Of a stretch of DNA of 64,000 nt, positions 7,714 to 16,091 are shown piece by piece; the first letter of the stretch is position 1; each line of letters opens with the position of its first letter. A program made the translations under genes and the position numbers. The notes under the pieces are model-generated. The model worked only from the letters and a program-made list of their open reading frames with translations, did no database searches and had not been told where the DNA came from. Source of the DNA: Streptomyces sp. Alt3 (GTDB taxonomy: Bacteria > Actinomycetota > Actinomycetes > Streptomycetales > Streptomycetaceae); contig NZ_CP120983.1 in assembly GCF_030719215.1 (NCBI RefSeq), positions 7,812,001 to 7,876,000 of the forward strand, read 5' to 3'.

Positions 7714-8760
7714 GTGCCGCCCATAGCCAGCACCGTACGCCGAACCGCCCTGCTCATCACGGGACTTGTCCTCCTGACCGCCTGCGGCGGGGGCGGTAGC
7801 ACGTCCGACGGCCCGGCGCGTGAGAGCTCCGCCGACGGCTTCCCAGTGACCCTGGAGAACTGTGGTCGCACGGTGACCGTCGACGCGGCCCCGCAGCACG
7901 CCGTCTCCCTCAACCAGGGGTCGACGGAGATCCTGCTCTCCCTGGGCCTCGCCGACCGGCTCGCCGGTACCGCGACCTGGACGGACCCGGTGATGAAGGG
8001 ACTGGAGAAGGACGAAGCCGCGGTGCCCCGCATCGCGGAGAACCAGCCCTCCTCCGAGAAGGTCCTCGCGGAGGAACCCGACTTCGTCAGCGCGTCCTTC
8101 GAATCCACCCTCGGCAAGGGCGGTGTGGCGTCCCGCGACCAGTTCGAGAAGCTGGGCGTACCGACGTACCTCTCACCCACCGACTGCGCGGGCAAGGACA
8201 ACGCGGGCAGCAGCGACGGCTCGCGCACCGCGCCACTGACCATGGACGGCGTCTACGGCGAAGTGCGTGACCTGGCCAAGGTGTTCGGCGTCCCGGAGCG
8301 GGGCGAGAAGCTGATCAGCAGTCTCCGGGAACGGATCGACGAGGCGACCGCCGAGGTCGACGCCTCCGACGCCACCCTGCTCTACTGGTTCGCCAACGCC
8401 GAGGCCCCCTACCTGGCGGGCTGCTGCGGCGCTCCCGGCATCATCACCGAGGAGCTCGGCGCGAAGAACGTCTTCGACGACACGCACGAGGAATGGCCCC
8501 AGATCAACTGGGAGACCGTCGCCGACCGCGACCCCGACGTCCTGGTGATCGGTGACCTGACCCGCAAGTCGCAGACGGCCGAGAGCGCGAAGAAGAAGAT
8601 CGAGTTCCTGGAGTCCAACCCCGCCACGAAGAACCTGGACGCCGTCCGCCACAAGCGGTACGTCCTGCTCAGCGGCCAGGCCATGAACCCGACCATCCGG
8701 ACCGTGGAAGGTGTCGAGCGCGTCGCGGCGGGGCTGCGCTCGTTCGGGCTCGCGGGGTGA
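7714..8760 (+). CDS. btuF: Cobalamin/corrinoid ABC transporter substrate-binding lipoprotein
   Basis: A 348-residue extracellular binding protein. Residues 1-24 form a lipoprotein signal with lipobox LTAC, Cys24 being the lipidated residue. The mature part has the BtuF/FepB two-lobe fold: PQHAVSLNQGSTEILLSLGL, then EEPDFVSASFES, and a C-terminal lobe with NWETVADRDPDVLVIGD. GTG 7714 is preceded by GAGGGA and gives the correct signal peptide. The riboswitch directly upstream argues for a corrinoid rather than a siderophore, although the fold alone would not separate these. Its end overlaps btuC by four bases. Confidence 0.88.
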   Translation: MPPIASTVRRTALLITGLVLLTACGGGGSTSDGPARESSADGFPVTLENCGRTVTVDAAPQHAVSLNQGSTEILLSLGLADRLAGTATWTDPVMKGLEKDEAAVPRIAENQPSSEKVLAEEPDFVSASFESTLGKGGVASRDQFEKLGVPTYLSPTDCAGKDNAGSSDGSRTAPLTMDGVYGEVRDLAKVFGVPERGEKLISSLRERIDEATAEVDASDATLLYWFANAEAPYLAGCCGAPGIITEELGAKNVFDDTHEEWPQINWETVADRDPDVLVIGDLTRKSQTAESAKKKIEFLESNPATKNLDAVRHKRYVLLSGQAMNPTIRTVEGVERVAAGLRSFGLAG

Positions 8761-9881
8761 CGAGGACCGAACCCGCCGCGGACCCGGAGACGGGGGTGAC
8801 GAGGACCGGACCCGCCCCGGACGCGCAGGTGCACTCGCCTCCTCCGGCGGGGACCGTCTCCGGAGCACGGATCCTGCGCGACGGTCTCCTGTGGAGCGCC
8901 GGGATCGCCCTGCTGCTCCTGTCCGTCGCGGTGGCCGTCACGATTGGCCCCGCCCGGATCTCCGTCCCGGACGTCTGGTCCGTCGTGGCCTCGCACCTCG
9001 GCCTGGGCGAAGGACGGCTGACGCCGATCCGGGACGGCATCATCTGGAACCTGCGCATGCCCCGCACCCTGCTCGCCGCGGTGTGCGGGGCCGGACTCGC
9101 GGTGTGCGGCACCGTGATGCAGTCGCTGCTGCGTAACCCGCTCGCCGACCCCTTCGTCCTCGGCGTCTCCTCGGGCGCGTCCACCGGGGCGGTCGTGGTC
9201 GTCGTCCTGGGCGTCGGCGGGGGAGCGGTGTCGATCTCCGGCGGTGCCTTCGTCGGGGCCCTGTGCTCGTTCGCCCTCGTGCTGCTGCTCAGCCACACAC
9301 TGGGCGGGTCCACGGACCGCGTCGTGCTCTCCGGGGTCGCGGCCATGCAGCTTTTTTCCGCGCTCACCTCGTTCGTCGTGATGACCGCCGCCGACGCCGA
9401 ACAGACCCGGGGCGTGCTCTTCTGGCTCCTCGGCTCGCTGAGCGGCGTCGGATGGGGCGACGTGTGGACGTGCTCCGCCGTGCTGGCCGTGACCCTGCTG
9501 ATCTGCCTCGGCCACGCCCGTACCCTCGACGCGTTCGCCTTCGGCCAGGACGCCGCGGCCGCCCTCGGCGTGCACGTGGCCCGCACCAGGATCGTGCTGC
9601 TCTGCGCGACGGCGCTGCTGACCGCCGCCCTCGTCAGCTCGGCGGGCGCGATCGGGTTCGTCGGTCTCGTCCTGCCGCACGCCGCCCGGGCGCTGACCGG
9701 CTCGGGACACCGGAGACTGCTGCCGGTGACCGCGCTCGCCGGCGCGGTGTTCCTGGTCTGGGTCGACACCCTGGCCAGGACCGTCCTCGACCCCCAGGAG
9801 GTCCCGGTCGGGGTGGTCACCTCCCTCATCGGTGTGCCCGTGTTCGTCCTGATCCTCCACCGCACCCGGAGAAGCGCATGA
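8757..9881 (+). CDS. btuC: Cobalamin ABC transporter permease
   Basis: A 374-residue FecCD/BtuC-type permease with about ten membrane helices. The family motif RNPLADPFVLGVSSGASTG, the cytoplasmic FGQDAAAALGVHV coupling-helix region and the VGFVGLVLPHAARALTG-type loop (GFVGLVLPHAAR) are present. The GTG start at 8757 overlaps the stop of btuF; a second in-frame GTG lies at 8796 inside a direct repeat of the first, so either could be used. It forms the membrane channel with the ATPase encoded next. Confidence 0.93.
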   Translation: MTRTEPAADPETGVTRTGPAPDAQVHSPPPAGTVSGARILRDGLLWSAGIALLLLSVAVAVTIGPARISVPDVWSVVASHLGLGEGRLTPIRDGIIWNLRMPRTLLAAVCGAGLAVCGTVMQSLLRNPLADPFVLGVSSGASTGAVVVVVLGVGGGAVSISGGAFVGALCSFALVLLLSHTLGGSTDRVVLSGVAAMQLFSALTSFVVMTAADAEQTRGVLFWLLGSLSGVGWGDVWTCSAVLAVTLLICLGHARTLDAFAFGQDAAAALGVHVARTRIVLLCATALLTAALVSSAGAIGFVGLVLPHAARALTGSGHRRLLPVTALAGAVFLVWVDTLARTVLDPQEVPVGVVTSLIGVPVFVLILHRTRRSA

Positions 9882-10723
9882 CCCCCGACAAGCGCGGGAC
9901 AGGCACCCCGGGCGACGGCCTGCGGGCCGAACGGATCACCCGGGAGGCCGGCGGGCGGATCGTCCTCGACGGGGTGAGCATCGCGCCGCCGTCCGGCGCC
10001 ACGGTCGGCCTCCTGGGACCGAACGGCTCCGGCAAGACCACCCTGCTGCGGGTGATGGCCGGCGTCCTCACCCCCGGGTCGGGAGTCGTGACCCTCGACG
10101 GGCGCACGCTCGCCGAGACCGGACGGCGGGCCGTGGCCCGACGTGTGGCCGTCGTCGACCAGCACGCGGACACCCTGGTCGACCTGAGCGTCCTGGACGT
10201 CGTACGGCTCGGCCGCATCCCGCACCGGCGCGCCTGGTCCGCGTCCGGCCCCGAGGACGAGGCCGCCGTGCACGAGGCCTTGGCGCGCACCGGACTCGCC
10301 GGCCGCGCCACGCAGTCCTGGCACACCCTGTCCGGGGGTGAGCGCCAGCGGGTCCAGATCGCCCGGGCCCTCGCCCAGCAGCCGCGGGAACTCCTGCTGG
10401 ACGAACCCACCAACCATCTGGACATCCAGCACCAGCTGGAGCTGCTGTCCCTGGTCGCCGCGCTGCCCGTGACCGCGGTGGTCGCGCTGCACGACCTCAA
10501 CCTGGCCGCGATGTTCTGCGACCGGGTCACCGTCATGAAGGACGGCCGGGTGGTGGCCGGCGGGACTCCCTCGGAGGTGATCACCGAGGAACTCATCGCC
10601 GACGTCTACCGGGTGCGTGCGGTGGTCACACCCGAGGGCCCGGACGGCCGCCCTTCGGTGCGCTTCCTGCCGGGGAGAGCCGTACCCGCACGCCTCGGTC
10701 ACGACGAGAGGGCGGGCCCGTGA
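9878..10723 (+). CDS. btuD: Cobalamin ABC transporter ATP-binding protein
   Basis: A 281-residue ABC ATPase that powers corrinoid import. Walker A is GPNGSGKT at 47-54, the signature is LSGGERQRV, and Walker B is LLLDEPTNHLD with the switch His in ALHDLNLAA. ATG 9878 overlaps the btuC stop (ATGA). The tail after about residue 250 is short and ends inside a hairpin that acts as terminator. The three-gene order F-C-D behind one riboswitch is a complete importer. Confidence 0.93.
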   Translation: MTPDKRGTGTPGDGLRAERITREAGGRIVLDGVSIAPPSGATVGLLGPNGSGKTTLLRVMAGVLTPGSGVVTLDGRTLAETGRRAVARRVAVVDQHADTLVDLSVLDVVRLGRIPHRRAWSASGPEDEAAVHEALARTGLAGRATQSWHTLSGGERQRVQIARALAQQPRELLLDEPTNHLDIQHQLELLSLVAALPVTAVVALHDLNLAAMFCDRVTVMKDGRVVAGGTPSEVITEELIADVYRVRAVVTPEGPDGRPSVRFLPGRAVPARLGHDERAGP

Positions 10724-10743
10724 ACCACCCGGGTCCGCCCCTC
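10708..10743. terminator. Hairpin terminator between btuD and the convergent PRC gene
   Basis: GAGGGCGGGCCCG (10708-10720) pairs with the G/C-rich arm 10729-10743, with one bulge and one G-U pair. The hairpin contains the btuD stop codon. It lies between convergent genes and may act in both directions. Confidence 0.6.
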
Positions 10744-10785
10744 GCTGGTGTCGCGCGGCCTTTCGCCGCTGTGTGAGGGGTCAGG

Positions 10786-11781
10786 TCAGCGACGACGTCC
10801 CTGGCCGTACTCGCCGCCCATGTCCTTGTCGCTGCCCATGTCCTTGCCGTCCGCGTAGTCGATCTTCTCCTTGCGGAGCTCCGCGGACACTTCCTTCTGC
10901 TCGGTGACCTTGCTGGTCTCGAGACGGACCCGTTCCACGGGGACCGCCTCCTTGCGGACGGTGGCTCGTTCGGCGTGCAGGGTGACTTCGACGTCCTGTT
11001 CGCCGAGTTCGCTCCGCCCCTTCACGGCTCCCTTCTCACCAGGCTGCAGAGGCTCGCGCACCACGCGTACCTCCTCGTGCGACACCGGCACGGTCCGTGT
11101 GACGTTCTCCGTCACGACGTACTTGTGCAGGCGTGCCTTCCCGCTCTCGTACTCCTCCGTACCGACCTGGAGCTGCTCCTCGGACCGGACCATCTCCTCC
11201 CGGCCGGTGCCGGCGGCGGACCGCTCGGCTCCGGCACCCGCGAGCGGGCGCGACGTGGAGGAGGTCTCCGTGTCCCGGTGCCTGCCCATGCCGGCACCGG
11301 TGGTGCCCATGCCGGCGGTGGTGGTACCGGTGTCCTTCGCGCGTCCGGTGCGGGCGGTGCCTGCCGCACCGGCCGCCCCTGCCGCACCCGCGGCACCCAT
11401 GGCTCCCGTTCCGGTCCCGGACGTCGTGCGAGCGTCACCGCCCGCACCGGCCGTGCCCTTCCTGGTCATGCCGTAGTGCCGGTAGAGCTCCTGTTCCTCC
11501 GATACGGAGAGGTGCGCGTCGGCGTCCACCCGGGGAGCTTCCTTGACGCGCTCCTTCGGATGCGAGACGTGCAGGTCGGAACCCACCCGGCGGGCTCCCG
11601 CAAGCGGCACGAAGCTCTCCTTCATGCCGAACATGCCGGTCTTCACCGTGATCCAGTCGGGCTTGCCGGTGTCGTCGTCGACGTACACCCGCCCCACGGT
11701 GCCGACCTTCTCCCCATCGCTGTCGTAGACGGTCAGACCGTCGAGTTCTCCGGAATCCGTGAAACCGTCAGCGGCTCCCAT
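10786..11781 (-). CDS. PRC-barrel and DUF2382 domain stress-type protein
   Basis: A 331-residue protein. Residues about 5-75 form a PRC-barrel (LTVYDSDGEKVGTVGRVYVD). Next comes a low-complexity Gly/Ala/Thr/Met-rich linker of about 70 residues. The C-terminal part is a DUF2382 domain made of RSEEQLQVGTEEYESGKARL-type repeats with alternating acidic and basic strands. ATG 11781 has a perfect GAGGAGG site. DUF2382 proteins are common in Actinobacteria and Deinococcus and linked to stress responses; no activity is known. It is transcribed toward btuD. Confidence 0.85.
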   Translation of the reverse strand: MGAADGFTDSGELDGLTVYDSDGEKVGTVGRVYVDDDTGKPDWITVKTGMFGMKESFVPLAGARRVGSDLHVSHPKERVKEAPRVDADAHLSVSEEQELYRHYGMTRKGTAGAGGDARTTSGTGTGAMGAAGAAGAAGAAGTARTGRAKDTGTTTAGMGTTGAGMGRHRDTETSSTSRPLAGAGAERSAAGTGREEMVRSEEQLQVGTEEYESGKARLHKYVVTENVTRTVPVSHEEVRVVREPLQPGEKGAVKGRSELGEQDVEVTLHAERATVRKEAVPVERVRLETSKVTEQKEVSAELRKEKIDYADGKDMGSDKDMGGEYGQGRRR

Positions 11782-12074
11782 GGCCGATTCCTCCTCGCCC
11801 GGGCGCGTCCTGCGGTCGGGTCCAGCAGGGAAGGCGCGTCCGGCTTCCATCGCGCCTCACCCGGTTGGACGCTGCAACTTCCCGGCCTGGACGCCGAGCG
11901 GCCAGGACCACCGGGGAGGGGCGGTGGCCCCGTTCCACGGGGATATCGGACCGCCACATGCATTACGCCATTCGGGTGAGCGGCCTCCTGGGTGCGCCGG
12001 AGGTGCGGCTCCGGCCCGGCCGTATGATCGACGCGCCTGCGCCGATCGTCGGCGGGCCCGGCAGGGGGAGCGTC

Positions 12075-12743
12075 ATGGGATCCGTGGGCACCCGCCTGCC
12101 CTCGCAGCGCGGAGAGCTTCTGGCCAGGCAGGAGGACGGCCTCGGACTGCACCACCTCGTGTGGCGGCTCGGACCCGGCTGGCGGGTCTGCAGCAGCGCC
12201 GTGCTCGGCGGTGGGATCGGGCCGCGCGCCTGGATCCTGAACGCCCAGGTGCCTGGTGGCTACCCGCGGCTCGACCCCGACCGCCACCTCGCGGAGATCG
12301 CGGCGGCCGAGGCGCTCGACGGCCCGGGGGCGGGGCTGATGACCGCCGCCGACGTCACGGAGTACACCGCCGCCGACGACGGCGGGGTGACAGCGACCGT
12401 CACCAGCGGCCTCGGCGTACGGGGATGGGCCGCCGTCCCGGCCGAGGGCTCCGGCCTCCCGCTGCCGCCCGGCACGGTCAACATCGTCGTCACCCTCCCC
12501 GTCGCGCTCTCGGACGCGGCCCTGGTGAACGCGGTGGCCACCGCCACCGAGGCGAAGGTCCAGGCGCTGCTCGACGCCGGACTCGACTGCTCAGGCACGC
12601 CGACGGACGCCGTGTGCGTCGCCGCACCGGACCCGGCGGGAGATCCGGGCGAACCGTTCGCCGGACCACGTTCGGTCTGGGGCGCACGACTCGCCAGAGC
12701 CGTGCACCGTGCCGTGCTGGAGAGCGCGCTGCGGCAGTCTTGA
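12075..12743 (+). CDS. cbiZ: Adenosylcobinamide amidohydrolase
   Basis: A 222-residue CbiZ-family enzyme that removes the aminopropanol side chain of adenosylcobinamide (and in some bacteria pseudo-B12) to give cobyric acid, allowing corrinoid salvage and remodelling. Recognised from GWRVCSSAVLGGGIG, DPDRHLAEIAAAEAL, TATVTSGLG, the GTVNIVVTLPVALSDAALVN segment and CSGTPTDAVCVAAP. ATG 12075 follows GGGGGAG closely; an upstream in-frame ATG at 11958 would add 39 residues of non-family-like sequence and lacks a good site. It lies 1.3 kb from the riboswitch-controlled btuFCD, which fits salvage of imported corrinoids. Confidence 0.87.
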   Translation: MGSVGTRLPSQRGELLARQEDGLGLHHLVWRLGPGWRVCSSAVLGGGIGPRAWILNAQVPGGYPRLDPDRHLAEIAAAEALDGPGAGLMTAADVTEYTAADDGGVTATVTSGLGVRGWAAVPAEGSGLPLPPGTVNIVVTLPVALSDAALVNAVATATEAKVQALLDAGLDCSGTPTDAVCVAAPDPAGDPGEPFAGPRSVWGARLARAVHRAVLESALRQS

Positions 12744-12792
12744 GGCACACCGGTCCCGGGACCGCGCCGCACCGATGAAGGGAACCCTCCCC

Positions 12793-13719
12793 ATGACCAC
12801 CGCAACTTCCGCCCAGGGCACACCGACCGTCGCGGTCCTGGGCACCGGGATCATGGGATCCGGGATGGCCCGCAGCCTCCTCAGGGACCGGCTGCCCGTC
12901 CGGGCCTGGAACCGCACACGGTCCAGGGCCGAGCCGCTGGCCGCACACGGCGCCACGGTGACGGACACCGCCGAGGAAGCGGTACGCGGGGCCGACGTGG
13001 TCCTCACCGCCCTGAACGACGGCCCGTCGGTGGCGGAGACCCTCACCGCCGCTGCGCCCGGTCTGCGCCCGGGGCAGGTATGGCTGCAGAGCTCCACCGT
13101 CGGCCTCGACGCCACGACCGACCTCGCCCACCGGGCCGCAGGGCTGGGGCTGGTCTACCTCGACGCCCCGGTGTCCGGCACGAAGCAGCCCGCGGAACAG
13201 GGCGCGCTCACCGTGTTCGTCTCCGGCCCGTCCGGTGCCCGCGCGACCGCGCAGCCCGTCCTGGAGGCGATCGGGCAGCGCACCGTGTGGGTCGGTGAGG
13301 AACCGGGCGCCGCCACCCGGCTCAAGCTCGTCGCCAACACCTGGGTCATCAACCTCGTCAACAGTGTGGCGGAGTGCCTCAATCTCGCCGAAGGACTCGG
13401 CCTCGACCCGCAGCTCTTCCTGGACGCGATGAAGGGCGGGCCGCTGGACACCCCGTACCTCCAGGGCAAGTCCGCGGCGGTGCTCTCCGGAGACCTCAGC
13501 CCGAGCTTCGCGCTCTCCACCGCGCTCAAGGACTCCCGGCTGATCCTCGACGCGGCCGAGGCGGCCGGGGTGACGCTCGACCTGGTCGCAGCCTCCGCCG
13601 AGCGGTTCACCCGGGCGGAGGCTGCCGGGCACGGCGGCCAGGACATGATCGCCACCTATTACGCGGGCCGCCCCGGGGGGCGTGAGGCCGCCAAGAACCG
13701 GCCCAGCGACGAGATGTGA
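12793..13719 (+). CDS. 3-hydroxyisobutyrate dehydrogenase-family NAD(P)-dependent oxidoreductase
   Basis: A 308-residue beta-hydroxyacid dehydrogenase. The Rossmann motif is GTGIMGSGMA at 17-26, the substrate loop is DAPVSGTKQPAEQGALTVFVSG (anchor DAPVSG), and the catalytic Lys lies in LKLVANTW. ATG 12793 is chosen over an ATG at 12775 because GAAGGGA lies at the right distance. It oxidises or reduces a short beta-hydroxy acid; relatives include glyoxylate/succinic semialdehyde reductases and imine reductases, so the exact substrate is open. No valine-degradation genes adjoin. Confidence 0.88.
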   Translation: MTTATSAQGTPTVAVLGTGIMGSGMARSLLRDRLPVRAWNRTRSRAEPLAAHGATVTDTAEEAVRGADVVLTALNDGPSVAETLTAAAPGLRPGQVWLQSSTVGLDATTDLAHRAAGLGLVYLDAPVSGTKQPAEQGALTVFVSGPSGARATAQPVLEAIGQRTVWVGEEPGAATRLKLVANTWVINLVNSVAECLNLAEGLGLDPQLFLDAMKGGPLDTPYLQGKSAAVLSGDLSPSFALSTALKDSRLILDAAEAAGVTLDLVAASAERFTRAEAAGHGGQDMIATYYAGRPGGREAAKNRPSDEM

Positions 13720-13723
13720 AGCG

Positions 13724-14278
13724 ATGACACTGCATTCCGACGTCGCCGAGCTGCTGGCGGGGGCCGGCATCGGCGACGTGGACGTGGACGACGCCGTCGC
13801 GGACGAGCATGTCCGATCGTCCGCCTACCAGCGCGTCGTCCTGGTGGCCGCTTCCTCGCGGAGCCGCCACCGGGACCGCGCGATGGTGGCCATGATCCTG
13901 CGGGACCCCAGCGAACTGGGCTCCAAGACGGCGGTGGTCGCACTCCTGGACATGATCGCGGCGAAGGCCACGGGGCCTGCCGAGTTCCGGCAGTGGTCGG
14001 CCGGACTGCTGCCGGAGATCGGCCGGCTCAGGACGGAGGAGTACCGCGAGTTCCTGCACCGCCGCATCCAGGACTGGCTGTTCCACCTGTCCGTCAAGGA
14101 CGGTCACGTGCCCGCACCGGCCGAGTTGGCGAATGTCACGGACTGGATGCAGCGCGTTGTCGCCGAGGAGTCGACGTCGCCGGACGTACTCGACCTGCTC
14201 GCCGGGTCGGGCAGTAGCAAGAAGATCCGAAACATCGCGAAGAACCGAGCCGGAACCCGCAAGCCGAGAGCGAAATGA
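13724..14278 (+). CDS. Hypothetical helical protein
   Basis: A 184-residue soluble, mostly helical protein, not recognised. It begins four bases after the dehydrogenase stop, so it is probably cotranscribed. Features seen: an acidic N-terminus (DVAELLAGAG, DVDVDDAVADEHV), a central segment LGSKTAVVALLDMIAAKA, and a very basic C-terminal tail (KKIRNIAKNRAGTRKPRAK) that could bind nucleic acid. It is followed by a strong terminator. Confidence 0.72.
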   Translation: MTLHSDVAELLAGAGIGDVDVDDAVADEHVRSSAYQRVVLVAASSRSRHRDRAMVAMILRDPSELGSKTAVVALLDMIAAKATGPAEFRQWSAGLLPEIGRLRTEEYREFLHRRIQDWLFHLSVKDGHVPAPAELANVTDWMQRVVAEESTSPDVLDLLAGSGSSKKIRNIAKNRAGTRKPRAK

Positions 14279-14308
14279 GTCCGTGGACACGGACCTACCG
14301 CTACGCAC

Positions 14309-14359
14309 GGACGGCGGGCGGGGCGGGACGCCGTAAGCGTCCCGCCCCGCCCGCCGTCC
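14309..14359. terminator. Strong bidirectional terminator
   Basis: The arms 14309-14331 and 14337-14359 are perfect 23-base reverse complements around a 5-base loop (CGTAA). It lies between two convergent genes (ends at 14278 and 14373). Confidence 0.9.
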
Positions 14360-14372
14360 ACAAGGCGCCGGA

Positions 14373-14726
14373 TCAGACGCGGCGATGGCGGCCGTAGTAC
14401 TCGCCGGTCGTGCGATGGAAGTCCGCGTCGCCGATGTGCTTTTCCTTGTCGAACTCCGGGGAGTCCTTGATCTGGTCCTTGGTGAGGTCGACGTGGACCT
14501 TCCTGTCGTCGGTGTCGATCCGGCTCACCGTGCCCGCCGGAAGCAGGACGTGCTTGCCGAAGATCCATACACCGGTGTCGACCACCAGATAGGAGGAGGT
14601 GACGTCGTCGGAGTGCTTGTCGACCTTGCCGATGCTCCCGTCCGTCGCCTCGACCTTGTAACCGATCAGGTCGGTTCCGGCGGTGTGGCCCACGCTCGGC
14701 TGGTAACCCCACAGGTTCTCGCTCAT
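14373..14726 (-). CDS. PRC-barrel domain protein
   Basis: A 117-residue single PRC-barrel protein: GYKVEATDGSIGKVDKHSDD, then SYLVVDTGVWIFGKHVLLPAG and a C-terminal helix with VHVDLTKDQIKDSPEF. ATG 14726 has GAAGGAG upstream; an in-frame ATG at 14747 would add seven residues without a site. The protein belongs to the same superfamily as the gene at 10786 but lacks DUF2382. Role unknown; such proteins are often stress-induced in Streptomyces. Confidence 0.85.
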   Translation of the reverse strand: MSENLWGYQPSVGHTAGTDLIGYKVEATDGSIGKVDKHSDDVTSSYLVVDTGVWIFGKHVLLPAGTVSRIDTDDRKVHVDLTKDQIKDSPEFDKEKHIGDADFHRTTGEYYGRHRRV

Positions 14727-15199
14727 GGAAAACTCCTTCGTCCGCATGGAAAGAAATGACGTATTCAGAACGGTCTCCAGGCGGGCGCCGACACCGGTCA
14801 GCTCTGCCGTCCGGGCGGGCTGCCCTTTCCCTCAGCAACCGCTGACAGCCTGGTGCCCCACGTCTTCCGGCGTATGTCCGTGAAATCAGTTGTTTTTCGA
14901 CCTGATGAGAGGGAACGCGTGTTGCCTGTGCAGTGTGCCTGACGGAGCGGTTCGGCGTGACTGTCGCCGACAAGGCCGCATTCGGTGAGGGCTCCAGCCC
15001 TTAGGCGTGAGGCAGGCCGAGAGCGGATATCAACAGCGCTTCTGTGAATACGGGTCGGTAGGCCGAGCACCCTGCTCAACGGCACGTCAGCCGTGTGCGT
15101 CCCGGCTTCGTTCTCCCGCTGCCCACATCAACCCGTTGACGGTCACGCCGAGAGCGTTCGACGGAGGGCCTCCCGAGGGGCAACGGGGGCACCCTTATT
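14727..15199. other. Non-coding gap, 473 bp
   Basis: Upstream region of the PRC gene at 14373 and downstream region of the SUKH gene at 15200. It is less GC-rich in places (for example TTGTTTTTCG at 14890). I see no convincing gene, RNA or repeat in it. Confidence 0.5.
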
Positions 15200-15769
15200 T
15201 CACGACCAGACGAGTCGCCCTCGGGCGACCTCGCAGACCGGATGCCTTCCATCGGCGATCTGCGTCAGTGTCTCCGTCACGGAGTCGAAATAGTTGTCCA
15301 GCGATTCGTACTCGCCCGTGACCGTGATCTCACCTACGAACCAGCTGCCGATACGCCCGTCCCGCGCGTCGACGAATTTTCCCGTCCAGCCGTCCTGGTC
15401 CGAAAGGAAAGGGATCCACTCATTACGCCAGAACGGATTGTCCGGCTGGTCCGGAGGGTCGAATCCACCGGGCCTGGAGCGGTTCGTGTAGAGGTTCTCC
15501 ATCGCCCGGACGCCCAGAAAGAAGCTTCCCTCGTCCGGGAACCCGGCGAAGCCGCAGCATGCGACATCGTCGTCCACGTCTTCCTCGGGAAGATCCAGAT
15601 TGTTCCGCAGCAGCCACGCCCGCAGATCATGGGGGAGGGCGATGCCCATTCGTCCCTCGGCGGCCGCGAGCATCTGTTCCGTGGCGGGCCCGGGCAGATC
15701 CGCGTGATCGGCCGGGGCGTGCTGCCGAAGAAGGTTCATCACACGTGACCAGCTGTCCACCGCACCCAT
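15200..15769 (-). CDS. SMI1/KNR4 (SUKH) family protein
   Basis: A 189-residue protein with the SUKH fold: helix ATEQMLAAAEGRMGIALPHDLRAWLL, then strand and loop regions NEWIPFLSDQDGWTGKFVD and GSWFVGEITVTGEYESLDNYFDSVTETL. SUKH proteins include immunity proteins of bacterial toxin systems and many stand-alone proteins of unknown role; no toxin gene is visible nearby. Codon use and GC look like the host. It is isolated between two gaps, with its own upstream region of 322 bases. Confidence 0.85.
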   Translation of the reverse strand: MGAVDSWSRVMNLLRQHAPADHADLPGPATEQMLAAAEGRMGIALPHDLRAWLLRNNLDLPEEDVDDDVACCGFAGFPDEGSFFLGVRAMENLYTNRSRPGGFDPPDQPDNPFWRNEWIPFLSDQDGWTGKFVDARDGRIGSWFVGEITVTGEYESLDNYFDSVTETLTQIADGRHPVCEVARGRLVWS

Positions 15770-16091
15770 GTCCCTTCGTCACCTCTGCCCTCTCCGGGCG
15801 GGTTCCCCCCATATGTGGGGTGCAGTTCGGAGCGTCGAAACCGGGCGCCGTGATCCCGAAGCCCGGGCACGGGAAGCCACGTTGCCGAGTGCCGGCCGAG
15901 AAGCTCGCACGGATGGTACTCCGAGCCGGCCTGCCGCGCCGAGCCCCACCCACGCGGGCGCCCGGCGCCTTCCGGCCCGAAGCGCGGGGTCGGCCGGAAG
16001 GCGAGGTGACCGCCGGCCGACTCCTCACGAGAACGAGGCCGCTGTGCCCCGGCAGACACGGCCTGATCCGGGCGGGAGACGTCCCAGCCGC
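15770..16091. other. Non-coding gap, 322 bp
   Basis: Presumed promoter region of the SUKH gene (minus strand) and downstream region of the sulfite oxidase-like gene. I see no gene or distinct structure in it. Confidence 0.5.

Noticed and set aside
8757..8820. CRISPR or larger tandem array at the btuC start
   Set aside because: Only two copies inside a coding region, with no spacers.
15007..15321. Plus-strand ORF in the gap before and into the SUKH gene
   Set aside because: No ribosome-binding site, no family, and its end overlaps conserved SUKH sequence antisense.
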